Origin: a virus
DNA length: 22,159 nt
Virus record (IMG/VR): IMGVR_UViG_3300006870_002710
Coordinates: 1-22,159 of that record
Reading direction: 5' to 3' (one strand)
The notes beneath the pieces were generated by a model. It had not been told where the DNA came from. It made no database searches and saw only the letters and a program-made list of their open reading frames with translations. Below, one piece after another: positions 1-6,436 of the stretch. Within the stretch, counting starts at the first letter, position 1; each line of letters opens with the position of its first letter. The position numbers and the translations under genes are program-made.

Positions 1-285
1 TGGACCCCATAGAAGAAGTAGGGAATGTCCGAGAGCGTCAGCAGGAGTTGATACAGCAGCAGTAAGGAAATTACATCCCTCAAGATACGAAGAAGCAATC
101 CCGTGAGTGTACCAGCTTGTGACGAACGTTGTGCCAGTGAGCCAACCGCCCAGTGCCAGGTAAGCAGTAGGGAACAGAAGAAGACCTGACCAACCAACAA
201 AAACGAACCTATCACGCTTAAGCCAGTCATCGAGTACATCAAACCACCCCCTTGTTTGTTGTTGTGTTAGTGTGCTTGCGACCAT
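1..285 (-). CDS. psbD: Photosystem II D2 protein, 3' part cut by window edge
   Basis: This is the first 95 codons of the D2 reaction-centre protein. D2 pairs with D1 in the thylakoid membrane and carries the charge-separating cofactors of photosystem II. The translation starts [14 protein letters not shown] and continues with the D2-type segments [19 protein letters not shown] and [19 protein letters not shown], which I recognise from cyanobacterial D2. The reading frame is open to base 1, so the rest of the gene lies outside. AAGGA lies about 10 nt before the ATG and is a usable ribosome binding site. The gene follows psbA on the same strand, with the psbA terminator between them. I see no consensus promoter of its own in the gap, so it may depend on read-through or on a weak promoter. 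Confidence 0.96.
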   Translation of the reverse strand, partial: MVASTLTQQQTRGWFDVLDDWLKRDRFVFVGWSGLLLFPTAYLALGGWLTGTTFVTSWYTHGIASSYLEGCNFLTAAVSTPADALGHSLLLLWGP

Positions 286-379
286 TAGTTTTTTCCTTTT
301 CTTTTTTTAACCAGAATAGTTGAGGGTAAGTATCCATGATAATCTCCCTCAGTTTGTAAGGTGTATTGTCGTCTATCAT
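239..379 (-). CDS. Possible 46-aa protein between psbA and psbD
   Basis: A small frame between the psbA terminator and psbD starts [20 protein letters not shown] and is charged and lysine-rich in its second half. It overlaps the first 47 nt of psbD in another frame. The first ATG follows the terminator T-run and has no Shine-Dalgarno. An internal ATG at 337 has GGGAG six nt upstream and would give a 32-aa product. I do not recognise the protein. It could be a leader ORF that couples translation into psbD, or simply non-coding sequence. Confidence 0.3.
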   Translation of the reverse strand: MIDDNTPYKLREIIMDTYPQLFWLKKEKEKTNGRKHTNTTTNKGVV

Positions 380-390
380 AGTAGATGAAA

Positions 391-410
391 AAGGGACCCG
401 AAGGTCCCTT
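391..410 (-). terminator. Rho-independent terminator after psbA
   Basis: An 8-bp perfect inverted repeat (AAGGGACC / GGTCCCTT) encloses a UUCG loop closed by C-G, the most stable tetraloop type. On the minus strand it is followed by TTTTTC. It sits about 43 nt past the psbA stop codon. Confidence 0.9.
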
Positions 411-452
411 AGTTGTTTTCCTAATAAATGACTCTTATTAAGATTACGAGTA

Positions 453-1532
453 TCAACCAACAGCAGGTGCGGTGAGTGCAACAGGAGTTGACTCAGCAGC
501 AGCGAGGTCAAGAGGGAAGTTGTGAGCATTACGCTCATGCATTACCTCCATGCCGAGGTTGGCACGGTTGAGGACATCAGCCCAGGTGTTCAGGACTTTG
601 CCCTGACTATCCATGATGGACTGGTTGAAGTTGAAACCGTTGAGGTTGAATGCCATGGTGCTAACACCAAGAGCAGTGAACCAGATTCCTACAACAGGCC
701 AAGCAGCGAGGAAGAAGTGAAGTGAACGGGAGTTGTTGAAGGATGCATATTGGAAGATTAGACGACCAAAGTATCCATGAGCAGCAACAATGTTGTAAGT
801 CTCTTCTTCTTGACCGAACTTGTAACCATAGTTCTGGGACTCGTTCTCAGTGGTTTCACGAACTAGTGAAGATGTAACTAGTGAACCGTGCATTGCACTG
901 AATAGTGAACCACCGAAGACACCAGCCACACCAAGCATATGGAAGGGGTGCATCAGGATGTTATGTTCTGCCTGGAAAACAAGCATGAAGTTAAAAGTAC
1001 CACTAATGCCGAGAGGCATACCGTCAGAGAAAGATCCCTGACCAAAGGGGTAGACGAGGAAGACAGCAGAAGCAGCAGCAACAGGAGCGGAGTAAGCAAC
1101 ACAGATCCAAGGGCGCATACCCAGACGATAGGACAATTCCCACTCACGGCCCATGTAGCAGAAGATGCCGATTAGGAAGTGGAATACTACAAGTTGGTAA
1201 GGACCACCATTGTACAGCCACTCGTCAAGAGATGCAGCTTCCCAGATGGGATAGAAGTGTAGACCAATTGCATTAGAGGAAGGAACAACAGCACCAGAGA
1301 TGATGTTGTTGCCATAGAGAAGGGAACCTGCAACGGGTTCGCGAATTCCATCGATGTCAACTGGTGGGGCAGCGATGAATGCGATAATGAAACAAAGTGT
1401 AGCAGCTAGTAGGGTTGGAATCATAAGAGTTCCGAACCAGCCAACATAAAGACGATTGTTGGTGGAAGTTACCCAGTCAGTGAACTGTTCCCAAGTATTC
1501 GATTGTTTTTGTGAAAGAGTTGAAGCGGACAT
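453..1532 (-). CDS. psbA: Photosystem II D1 protein
   Basis: This is a complete D1 protein of 359 aa, against about 360 in cyanobacteria, with no intron. D1 is the fast-turnover reaction-centre subunit of photosystem II, and phage copies are known to supply it during infection. Key residues fall at the standard numbers: Tyr161 (redox-active TyrZ), Asp170 (Mn ligand), His190 and His198 (P680 ligand). Residue 130 is Glu, as in the high-light D1 form of cyanobacteria. The C-terminus has the CtpA processing site after Ala344, in LDLA followed by a 15-residue tail. There is no Shine-Dalgarno directly before the ATG. It is transcribed from a consensus promoter at 1704-1732 through a structured leader, and ends at the UUCG terminator at 391-410. 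Base composition looks more GC-rich than in the glycan genes, as is usual for phage psbA acquired from a host. Confidence 0.99.
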   Translation of the reverse strand: MSASTLSQKQSNTWEQFTDWVTSTNNRLYVGWFGTLMIPTLLAATLCFIIAFIAAPPVDIDGIREPVAGSLLYGNNIISGAVVPSSNAIGLHFYPIWEAASLDEWLYNGGPYQLVVFHFLIGIFCYMGREWELSYRLGMRPWICVAYSAPVAAASAVFLVYPFGQGSFSDGMPLGISGTFNFMLVFQAEHNILMHPFHMLGVAGVFGGSLFSAMHGSLVTSSLVRETTENESQNYGYKFGQEEETYNIVAAHGYFGRLIFQYASFNNSRSLHFFLAAWPVVGIWFTALGVSTMAFNLNGFNFNQSIMDSQGKVLNTWADVLNRANLGMEVMHERNAHNFPLDLAAAESTPVALTAPAVG

Positions 1533-1697
1533 TTGAAAAAGGGTTAAGTAAAAGTTCGGGGGAACGAACCAGTTATTAGTATTTCCGTGCCACCCTCCGG
1601 CTCGGATATTAGAGACGTGATTTAGACTCCCTAGAGGTCTCGGTTTACGGGGAGTTTACAATAGATTAAAAAACGTTACGTTTCTTAACCCATTGAC
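1533..1697 (-). promoter_or_regulatory. Structured 5' leader of psbA
   Basis: The predicted leader is about 165 nt long. Visible inverted repeats are GTTCG/CGAAC at 1554-1558 and 1565-1569; a stem at 1585-1605 (CCG-A-GCC / GGC-A-CGG with one A-A mismatch) whose loop is GGAGGGT on the mRNA; and ACTCCC/GGGAGT at 1626-1631 and 1650-1655. The SD-like GGAGGG sits in that loop, about 60 nt from the start codon, while no SD lies next to the ATG. The Rfam PhotoRC-II motif is known upstream of psbA in marine cyanobacteria and phages; whether this leader belongs to it needs a covariance search. Confidence 0.5.
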
Positions 1698-1703
1698 TTA
1701 TTT

Positions 1704-1732
1704 AGTATAACAGAATCCAGAGGACCTGTCAA
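1704..1732 (-). promoter_or_regulatory. Sigma70-type promoter for psbA
   Basis: On the minus strand TTGACA (1727-1732) is separated by exactly 17 nt from TATACT (1704-1709). The start of transcription is expected near 1697. The -10 continues into TATACTAAATAA, so a late-promoter-like CTAAATA overlaps it; the same 12 bases recur at the promoter at 6548-6576. Confidence 0.85.
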
Positions 1733-1745
1733 GGGGTCTAATGGG

Positions 1746-1753
1746 GATAAATA
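1746..1753 (+). promoter_or_regulatory. T4-type late promoter, GATAAATA
   Basis: GATAAATA fits the NATAAATA late motif of T4-like cyanophages. It lies about 24 nt before the ATG at 1777, so transcription would begin around 1760 and drive the plus-strand exported-protein block. Its position also shows that the upstream in-frame ATG at 1741 cannot be used from this promoter. Confidence 0.65.
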
Positions 1754-1776
1754 GCCCAGCGTCTCAAAACGAGCGA

Positions 1777-2262
1777 ATGAAAAAAGCACTTGTGCTTCTT
1801 AGTATGTTAGCGATGGCGGCTCCTGCACATGCCGATATTACTCATAAAATTTCTTCCTCAGTTCAACTAACAGTTGATGCATCTGCCTCACAGGCAACTC
1901 GTCTTGGTTCTACTTATTCGGTAAGTGGTAGCAATCTTACTGTCACAACACCAGGTGGACTTGGAACACTTAGTTCAGGAAGTGCCGTTGACTATACAGC
2001 AACATCTTATACAGCACCCAGCACAGGGACATACTCTTTTAGCGAATCATTCATTGAAGGAGATGCAATCCCAACAGGAACGACCGTTTCTAGCGGTGTG
2101 GTTGGAACCTTACCCGCATTTGGAAGCGTCACCACAACTGCTGGTGGCGTGGCTGGTGCTCTCGCTGGTACTATCGATAGTACTCACACTATTGGACTAA
2201 CTGCTGGTGGCTCTGGTACTTCTGCTACTGGCCAATTTGTATCTGAAATTACTGTTAAATAA
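1777..2262 (+). CDS. Exported Ser/Thr/Gly-rich protein, function unknown
   Basis: This 161-aa protein has a clear signal peptide, MKKALVLLSMLAMAAPAHA, cut before DITHK. The mature part is poor in charged residues and very rich in Ser, Thr, Gly and Ala, with short beta-prone stretches such as GTYSFSESF and SATGQFVSEITVK. That composition resembles beta-solenoid or adhesin-like surface proteins. I chose the start at 1777 because it begins the signal peptide and lies downstream of the late promoter at 1746-1753; an in-frame ATG at 1741 would add 12 residues and overlap that promoter. It is first in a plus-strand block of three exported proteins. Late expression suggests a virion or lysis-stage role, but no family was recognised. 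Confidence 0.85.
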   Translation: MKKALVLLSMLAMAAPAHADITHKISSSVQLTVDASASQATRLGSTYSVSGSNLTVTTPGGLGTLSSGSAVDYTATSYTAPSTGTYSFSESFIEGDAIPTGTTVSSGVVGTLPAFGSVTTTAGGVAGALAGTIDSTHTIGLTAGGSGTSATGQFVSEITVK

Positions 2263-2272
2263 CGTATGGTAA

Positions 2273-2710
2273 ATGGTAATGAAACAAATTACAGTTGTGG
2301 GTGCCGTTGCTCTAATTGTATCGGCACCCCTTTCTGCGACTGCTGTTCCCGTTGTACCAAATTTCACTCAGGGTTCAATGACGAGCCACACAGAGACGAC
2401 GCAGAAGATAACAGAGACAATCAACTCGATGGACTATAACACAGGGTATCAATACTCTATAACTGGTAGTGGTATCTCTGCATCTGGATCATTATCTCCT
2501 TCAACATCATCTTCTTCATCAAATATCAATGGGGTGACTTCAACATGGACTGGATTAAACACACGACCAAACTTTGTTCAGACGACACCAGGGGCTGCAT
2601 TTCAGTATACAGAAACTTATATGGGTCCTGGTTTAAGCAATCAAACAATAATTCAAAGAACGACGGAAATAAAAAGCGTAACAGACACAACAAGTATATT
2701 CTCGCAATAA
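2273..2710 (+). CDS. Exported Ser/Thr-rich protein, function unknown
   Basis: The protein has 145 aa. An N-terminal signal peptide (KQITVVGAVALIVSAPLSA) has a likely cut near SATA-VPVVP. The mature part is rich in Ser, Thr and Asn (SLSPSTSSSSSNINGV) and nearly lacks Cys, like the protein before it. Two in-frame ATGs, at 2273 and 2279, are possible starts; neither has a convincing Shine-Dalgarno, and the second gives the more usual MKQ beginning. It starts 10 nt after the first exported gene and is presumably co-transcribed from the late promoter. Its last 166 nt would overlap the next gene if that gene starts at its only nearby ATG. Function unknown. Confidence 0.75.
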   Translation: MVMKQITVVGAVALIVSAPLSATAVPVVPNFTQGSMTSHTETTQKITETINSMDYNTGYQYSITGSGISASGSLSPSTSSSSSNINGVTSTWTGLNTRPNFVQTTPGAAFQYTETYMGPGLSNQTIIQRTTEIKSVTDTTSIFSQ

Positions 2711-3432
2711 TTACACTGTTCTTTGCAACACCTTCCCATGCTGAAACCGTTGGTGGTGTCTCTGCTACTGCTGCTCCTGTTGCTAATTCCTCAGGCAGTG
2801 TTACAAACCAGGCTATACAAGTTCTTCAGGGACCATACATTACAAACACCTATGGTGGTGGTATTCAATGCCAAGGGCCCACTCTTAACATTACCCCATT
2901 CATAACTGGATCTGCATCTGCTCAAAAACCATACGATCCATACTATATGGATCCTGTTTATGATATGAGAGATATGGATGAAGATGGTGCTCCAGACAAT
3001 CCTGGAGATATTCTTTATCGTATTCCAGTAAGAACTGGCCAAAAGGATAATTATAATCTTTCTCTTGGAGTTTCTGCTACTTGGTCAATACCACAAGATA
3101 AAAAACTACAAGACCAATGTAAAGAAGCAGCTGCTGCTAACATCGATCTGATGAAACAAACAACTGCTAATAAGAGATTAGATTTTGAAATTGCTAGACT
3201 AAAGAATTGTGGTGAGCTTATGAAGCAAGGTATCTACTTCCACCCCAAGTCACCGTATTATAAAGTGTGTGCGGATGTGGTTGTAACAAATCCTGGTGGT
3301 GTTATTCCTCCACACAGACATACTATCCCTTCGGTTTCAAAGTCTGCCGCAACACCCGAATCGCGTGTGAGCGTTCGCGCTGAAGATCTCGGCGGTCCCT
3401 TACGGACAGGACCTCAGGTGTCTTCCCCCTGA
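2545..3432 (+). CDS. Exported conserved-looking protein with unusual start
   Basis: The core is clear. A basic stretch (KKRNRHNK) and hydrophobic segment (YILAIITLFFATPSHA) form a signal peptide ending before ETVGG. A large soluble domain follows, with YDPYYMDPVYDMRDMDEDG, then SLGVSATWSIPQDKKLQ, a probable short coiled coil (EAAAANIDLMKQTTANKRLDF), a Cys in LKNCGEL and FHPKSPYYKVCAD. The start is the problem. No ATG, GTG or TTG lies near the signal peptide. The only standard one is ATG 2545, preceded by GGGGTG, which adds about 50 residues that overlap the previous gene out of frame. An ATT near 2697 is another possibility. The last 110 nt overlap the convergent gene at 3323-4093. Function unknown. 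Confidence 0.75.
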   Translation: MDWIKHTTKLCSDDTRGCISVYRNLYGSWFKQSNNNSKNDGNKKRNRHNKYILAIITLFFATPSHAETVGGVSATAAPVANSSGSVTNQAIQVLQGPYITNTYGGGIQCQGPTLNITPFITGSASAQKPYDPYYMDPVYDMRDMDEDGAPDNPGDILYRIPVRTGQKDNYNLSLGVSATWSIPQDKKLQDQCKEAAAANIDLMKQTTANKRLDFEIARLKNCGELMKQGIYFHPKSPYYKVCADVVVTNPGGVIPPHRHTIPSVSKSAATPESRVSVRAEDLGGPLRTGPQVSSP

Positions 3433-4093
3433 TAGCAGCAATCTTTTTCATAACTTTCTTGACCGTTGGTTTGACAACCTTGAGTAGGATGTCTGCCAGC
3501 GGTTTTGCCATAAGTGCTGATGCTGTTGCCACTACAGCAATACCACCAGTGGTCATGACAGCACCAGGACTAGGAAGACCAGCAACAATCTGCTCTGGTA
3601 GAGGCACTGGTTCTGTAATCTGAATACACTGATTGCCAACTAACTGGTAGTCAGTTACCTTCTTTCTGAACCCCTCAATGTATGTTCCTACAGGTTCCTT
3701 GGCCTGCTGTGCTGGTGTGGGGCAGTCCACCTTAGCAGTAGCAGGTGGTGCTGCCTGAGGTAGTTCTACTTGTCCTGGTGGTTCTGGTTTTTCTTTTCGT
3801 CTCGTATCTACCCCAGAAGGTCTTGTAGGAACTATCTGTTCAGGTTCAAAATTAATAGGATTATAACTGGGAATGCCAGAGTCACAATACGTAACCAAAC
3901 CTCTCTCGTCATCACTTCCAAGAGTTTTGGATTTGTTGTTTGCTTCATGAGCCTCAACACACCCAGGGATGTCCACGATAGGTACACCTATATTTACCGT
4001 AACTGGTGGTGCATATGGTAATGAGTATGAAGGATCATTAAAAGACCACTGAGGAATATCCAGTTCCCTAATTTTAATCTCTGGTATTTCCAT
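3323..4093 (-). CDS. Proline-rich protein with C-terminal membrane segment, unknown
   Basis: This 256-aa protein has a long proline-rich N-terminal half (IPQWSFNDPSYSLPYAPPV, KPEPPGQVELPQAAPPA). A hydrophobic segment follows at about residues 179-201 (VMTTGGIAVVATASALMAK), and the tail is strongly basic (LKVVKPTVKKVMKKIAAIRG, then Arg-rich). Four Cys lie before the membrane segment. The N-terminus MEIPEIKIRELDIP carries no signal peptide. No Shine-Dalgarno is visible. It converges with the plus-strand gene ending at 3432, and the two overlap by 110 nt. The preceding minus-strand genes encode small membrane proteins, so a membrane- or virion-associated role is conceivable. I do not recognise a family. 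Confidence 0.75.
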   Translation of the reverse strand: MEIPEIKIRELDIPQWSFNDPSYSLPYAPPVTVNIGVPIVDIPGCVEAHEANNKSKTLGSDDERGLVTYCDSGIPSYNPINFEPEQIVPTRPSGVDTRRKEKPEPPGQVELPQAAPPATAKVDCPTPAQQAKEPVGTYIEGFRKKVTDYQLVGNQCIQITEPVPLPEQIVAGLPSPGAVMTTGGIAVVATASALMAKPLADILLKVVKPTVKKVMKKIAAIRGKTPEVLSVRDRRDLQRERSHAIRVLRQTLKPKG

Positions 4094-4136
4094 TAATCAT
4101 GAAAAAAGTTTAGAATAGCCGTCCAAGCAGAATGAA

Positions 4137-4169
4137 AAGCAACGAAGAGAAAAAATTGCTCCGTTGCTT
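4137..4169 (-). terminator. Probable terminator / large hairpin after small membrane gene
   Basis: The 8-bp perfect repeat AAGCAACG/CGTTGCTT (4137-4144 and 4162-4169) can be extended by GAG/CTC with a two-base bulge. On the minus strand it is followed by TTTTC. The loop is large and contains a run of T. It lies about 100 nt downstream of the gene at 4268-4540 and could end that transcript. Confidence 0.45.
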
Positions 4170-4196
4170 CTTTTCTGATTTGTTTTTTATATGTGC

Positions 4197-4258
4197 GAGA
4201 AGTGTATGCAGTCCGAGTCATGACTATCAATTAATATTTTCATTATTTAACACTTCTC
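4197..4258. repeat. Long-range inverted repeat with central palindrome
   Basis: In the 174-nt non-coding gap, GAGAAGTGT (4197-4205) and ACACTTCTC (4250-4258) form a 9-bp perfect inverted repeat. It encloses 44 nt that contain the 10-base palindrome AGTCATGACT (4216-4225). It may be an RNA structure or an operator. On the minus strand the right arm runs into GTTAAATA, a one-mismatch late promoter motif. Confidence 0.5.
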
Positions 4259-4267
4259 ATGTAATTT

Positions 4268-4540
4268 TCAGAAAGGAATCGCACCGCCAGTTACATTTGG
4301 CAAAGGTGATTGTGTTGATTCTGAAACAACACCACCAGTCATTGATGGCATCTCGGGGATGGCTGAATTCACCATACCAGGAAGTGCTTCTGTAATTGTC
4401 TTGGTAATTTCCTCGGTAACTTTGGTGCGAGCATTCTCAATCATTACATCTTTGTTCATGTAAAGATAAGTTCCACCACCAATAACTCCAAGTGATACAA
4501 GACCAGATAGTAGAGCAATAGTATTAATCAACTTTTGCAT
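4268..4540 (-). CDS. Small protein with N-terminal membrane segment, unknown
   Basis: The protein has 90 aa. Residues 4-27 (LINTIALLSGLVSLGVIGGGTYLY) form one membrane helix. A charged helix (ENARTKVTEEITKTITEAL) and a Pro/Gly/Ser-rich tail ending in GGAIPF follow. The start is well supported: GAGGAG lies seven nt before the ATG. The gene overlaps the end of the preceding membrane gene by 17 nt, so the two are probably translated together. The layout (anchor, amphipathic helix, flexible tail) would fit a spanin- or holin-accessory-like role, but this is only inference. Confidence 0.8.
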   Translation of the reverse strand: MQKLINTIALLSGLVSLGVIGGGTYLYMNKDVMIENARTKVTEEITKTITEALPGMVNSAIPEMPSMTGGVVSESTQSPLPNVTGGAIPF

Positions 4541-4811
4541 CTTTCTTCTCCTCTTTTACAGTAGGTTCTTCTTTCTTTTTAGCAGGAACAACCCCAAATG
4601 TGGCTAGAGTCCCAGTAAAAACGCTGGCAATAAAAGTTGGATCGATATTCTTTTGAGGGACACCAGGAATAGTGACATAATTTAAAGTCAAAATTGCTGC
4701 AGACCAGCCCAAAATAAGAACGCGGACAAAGGTAGAAACACCTTCATCCGCCCAATCAAACTTGTTATCCTTTTTGGTATCCTCTTTTTTCTTCAGATTT
4801 GATTCTGTCAT
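4524..4811 (-). CDS. Two-helix membrane protein, possible holin
   Basis: This 95-aa protein has a very charged N-terminus (MTESNLKKKEDTKKDNKF), two membrane helices at about residues 28-48 (FVRVLILGWSAAILTLNYV) and 57-77 (PTFIASVFTGTLATFGVV), and a Lys/Glu-rich tail (KKKEEPTVKEEKKDAKVD). Two helices with highly charged ends are the layout of class II holins, which permeabilise the inner membrane at lysis. A late promoter (4834-4841) lies 23 nt upstream, agreeing with late expression. The predicted leader is only about 15 nt and has no Shine-Dalgarno. No sequence family was recognised, so the holin idea rests on topology and timing only. Confidence 0.8.
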   Translation of the reverse strand: MTESNLKKKEDTKKDNKFDWADEGVSTFVRVLILGWSAAILTLNYVTIPGVPQKNIDPTFIASVFTGTLATFGVVPAKKKEEPTVKEEKKDAKVD

Positions 4812-4833
4812 TTAAAAAGAGGTGAGGCCATGA

Positions 4834-4841
4834 TATTTATT
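4834..4841 (-). promoter_or_regulatory. T4-type late promoter, AATAAATA
   Basis: Read on the minus strand, AATAAATA fits the NATAAATA late motif. It overlaps the stop codon of the zincin-like gene (4837) and would start transcription near 4827, just before the two-helix membrane protein. Confidence 0.6.
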
Positions 4842-5526
4842 TAATATAACCATTCTCCTCAAGCCATTCTCTAGTCATCGGTGTTGGTTCATAGAAATCC
4901 CACATCCTACCTGTGGCACAAGCTTCTAATGCATGTGCTGTCATGCCCTCTGTGTGCCCTGCCCACATCGCTTCACGTTCCCATGGAAGTGATGATGTTG
5001 GATACGTGTCTTTTGCAATTTCAGCCCAGTATGAAGGAACATCTTCTTCGGGCATAATAATAGCAATCAAACTATTATTAATGCTGCCTGCCATACAATC
5101 TTGAGCAGCGTGCCATCCTTCATGTCTCATAACGGCCATCAGTGTAGATGGTCTGTGCATGAATGCTTTATTCAGATAGAAGTTATTAGAAACCGTATGG
5201 TAAACACCACGGTGGCCTGGTGGAAAATATTTAGAATCCGCAAGATATACTTTAATACCAACTTGATTGGATAGAATCAACATGTAGTTGAATTCTTCAG
5301 CAATAGTAGTAAACTTTTCTGGATCTTCATATTCAGAAGAAATATCCAATAAAGAAAATACTTCTTTTACACCATCAGTACATTCCTGGAGAATCATACA
5401 ACCCATGGCATCCATGGTGTAATAACCCCTGGTTGGTTCAGCTAGTACTGGATTAATCCCTAATAGGCAAGTACCAATTAGGGTTGAGCTCAAGGCATTT
5501 TTCCAATTTGTAAACAGATTCTTCAT
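4837..5526 (-). CDS. Exported zincin-like metalloprotease candidate
   Basis: The protein has 229 aa. A signal peptide (KNLFTNWKNALSSTLIGTCLLG) has a likely cut at VLA-E near residue 29. Residues 135-139 read HEGWH, a match to the zinc-binding HExxH motif, within AVMRHEGWHAAQDC. The surrounding helix is typical of zincins, although the third metal ligand is not obvious; Glu or His residues in PWEREAMWAGHTEGM are candidates. Cysteines in mature positions suggest disulfides, fitting export to the periplasm. If active, it could degrade periplasmic or cell-wall-associated protein. Its signal-peptide codons overlap the previous gene by 74 nt out of frame. Only weak SD-like GAGAAG lies before the ATG. 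HExxH alone can occur by chance, so the activity is unproven. Confidence 0.75.
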   Translation of the reverse strand: MKNLFTNWKNALSSTLIGTCLLGINPVLAEPTRGYYTMDAMGCMILQECTDGVKEVFSLLDISSEYEDPEKFTTIAEEFNYMLILSNQVGIKVYLADSKYFPPGHRGVYHTVSNNFYLNKAFMHRPSTLMAVMRHEGWHAAQDCMAGSINNSLIAIIMPEEDVPSYWAEIAKDTYPTSSLPWEREAMWAGHTEGMTAHALEACATGRMWDFYEPTPMTREWLEENGYIK

Positions 5527-5722
5527 GAACTTCTCTTAAATATTTTTCGAAGTGTGATTCGATATTGTCTACGTTGGTGTTGCCTTGACTTACCCAGTCA
5601 TGACAGAACTCGTAAACTGCTCGACAGTGATCATTTAAATGATGACTTAAGGCACGAAATACTGCAGCCCTAAGTTGCATTCTTTCTGGAGCATATCGCC
5701 AATCCTTTGGAAATTCAGACAT
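5453..5722 (-). CDS. Unknown 89-aa soluble protein
   Basis: This small, probably helical protein is rich in aromatic and His residues (ALSHHLNDHCRAVYEFCHDW, then YKLEKCLELNPNWYLPIRD). It has no signal peptide or membrane helix and I do not recognise it. Its 3' end overlaps the start of the zincin-like gene by 74 nt in another frame, an unusually long overlap for this genome. A consensus-like promoter lies directly upstream (5752-5779), so it is the first gene of a short transcript with the zincin-like gene. No Shine-Dalgarno is visible before the ATG. Confidence 0.7.
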   Translation of the reverse strand: MSEFPKDWRYAPERMQLRAAVFRALSHHLNDHCRAVYEFCHDWVSQGNTNVDNIESHFEKYLREVHEESVYKLEKCLELNPNWYLPIRD

Positions 5723-5751
5723 GGAAATAATAAAAAAGGACTATACTATGT

Positions 5752-5779
5752 ATGATACTAAATCAGTAGTTATTGTCAA
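5752..5779 (-). promoter_or_regulatory. Sigma70-type promoter for the 89-aa gene
   Basis: TTGACA (5774-5779) and TATCAT (5752-5757) are spaced by 16 nt on the minus strand. Start of transcription is expected near 5745. The -35 box lies inside the last codons of the 61-aa membrane gene. Confidence 0.65.
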
Positions 5780-5948
5780 CATATGATTTACATACTTTTA
5801 GATTGTTTCTACAATATTGTCGAACATATCCATGAACATCAATTTCCATCCTTTGATGTGCATGATTATGCACTGCTCCTATTAAAATGAAGATTCCTAC
5901 AATCAAAAGATTAAATTGAGTGACTGGATGAAAAATAATTTTAAGCAT
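5763..5948 (-). CDS. Small single-helix membrane protein, unknown
   Basis: The protein has 61 aa, with one hydrophobic segment (FNLLIVGIFILIGAV, about residues 13-27) followed by a His-rich turn (HNHAHQRM) and a polar tail with two Cys. The ATG comes two bases after the T-run of the outer-membrane gene's terminator and has no Shine-Dalgarno. It would therefore be expressed only by read-through or from a weak unseen promoter. The hydrophobic segment supports this start. Confidence 0.6.
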   Translation of the reverse strand: MLKIIFHPVTQFNLLIVGIFILIGAVHNHAHQRMEIDVHGYVRQYCRNNLKVCKSYVDNNY

Positions 5949-5949
5949 T

Positions 5950-5972
5950 AAAAAGGGGGACCGAAGTCCCCC
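5950..5972 (-). terminator. Rho-independent terminator after the outer-membrane gene
   Basis: On the minus strand GGGGGAC-TTCG-GTCCCCC forms a 7-bp stem with a UUCG loop, followed by TTTTT (5954-5950). It lies 25 nt past the stop at 5997 and runs into the start of the next gene. Confidence 0.92.
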
Positions 5973-5996
5973 TCATTATAGCACAGATTCAGTGAA

Positions 5997-6368
5997 TCAG
6001 AAGCTGTACTTGACGCCAAGCTTACCGCCGACGTTTAGATCATCGAACTCTTGCTGAGTGGTGATAGCAGAGAGTTCACCATAGATACCAAGTTGCTCAG
6101 TTACGGCAACACTAGCACCAACCTTACCAGAGAACTCGGTCTCAGACTCAGCACCATCAGGAGAAACGATGGTTGGGCCACCCTGAATATACCAGGCAGC
6201 AGACTCGCCTACGGGACCTTCGTAACCTACGTGCAGATCAGTTGCAGCGCCAGTGTAGTCTTCGCCAACCCAACCAGCGTTGGTCTCAACGTTGACATAG
6301 GGACCTGCAAAAGCAGCACCAGCGGACATGGAGAGAGCAGCAGTTGCTGCGAATACAGATTTGATCAT
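5997..6368 (-). CDS. Small outer-membrane beta-barrel-like (porin-like) protein
   Basis: The protein has 123 aa. The signal peptide MIKSVFAATAALSMSAGAAFA is cut before GPYVNVE. The mature 102 residues alternate polar and hydrophobic positions in beta-strand style (DLHVGYEGPV, AAWYIQGGPTIV, GKVGASVAVTEQLGIYGELS). They end in KLGVKYSF, with the C-terminal Phe that the BAM machinery recognises in outer-membrane proteins. The length would suit an eight-strand or smaller barrel. GAGG lies eight nt before the ATG. Two tandem consensus promoters and structured leaders precede the gene and a strong terminator follows, so it forms its own heavily expressed unit. A role in changing the envelope of the infected cell is inference. 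Confidence 0.85.
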   Translation of the reverse strand: MIKSVFAATAALSMSAGAAFAGPYVNVETNAGWVGEDYTGAATDLHVGYEGPVGESAAWYIQGGPTIVSPDGAESETEFSGKVGASVAVTEQLGIYGELSAITTQQEFDDLNVGGKLGVKYSF

Positions 6369-6390
6369 TTGAAATACCTCGTTTTTTGCT

Positions 6391-6436
6391 TGCGGAATGA
6401 TTACCCGCAGATGATGGATCGGTTCGACTCCCGATC
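6391..6436 (-). promoter_or_regulatory. Two-hairpin leader with T-arm-like sequence
   Basis: The short leader from the proximal promoter folds into GATCGG/CCGATC (6417-6422 and 6431-6436) and TGCGG/CCGCA (6391-6395 and 6405-6409), followed by an A-rich stretch and GAGG. The first hairpin lies within a few nt of the expected 5' end. The plus strand reads GGTTCGACTCCC, like the T-arm of a tRNA, but no acceptor stem can be built around it. Confidence 0.5.

Noticed and set aside
239-538. 99-aa minus-strand frame across the psbA 3' end
   Set aside because: Its first half lies inside psbA codons in another frame and includes the terminator; only the part from 379 on could be a gene.
522-1175. Plus-strand frames antisense to psbA
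   Set aside because: They follow the D1 codon pattern on the opposite strand, have no start signals and no recognisable product.
453-1532. Possible intron or homing endonuclease in psbA, as known in some cyanophages
   Set aside because: The D1 reading frame is continuous with all expected residues and no insert.
1741-1776. Upstream ATG of the first plus-strand exported protein
   Set aside because: It lies before the late promoter's expected start site and would bury the signal peptide behind 12 polar residues.
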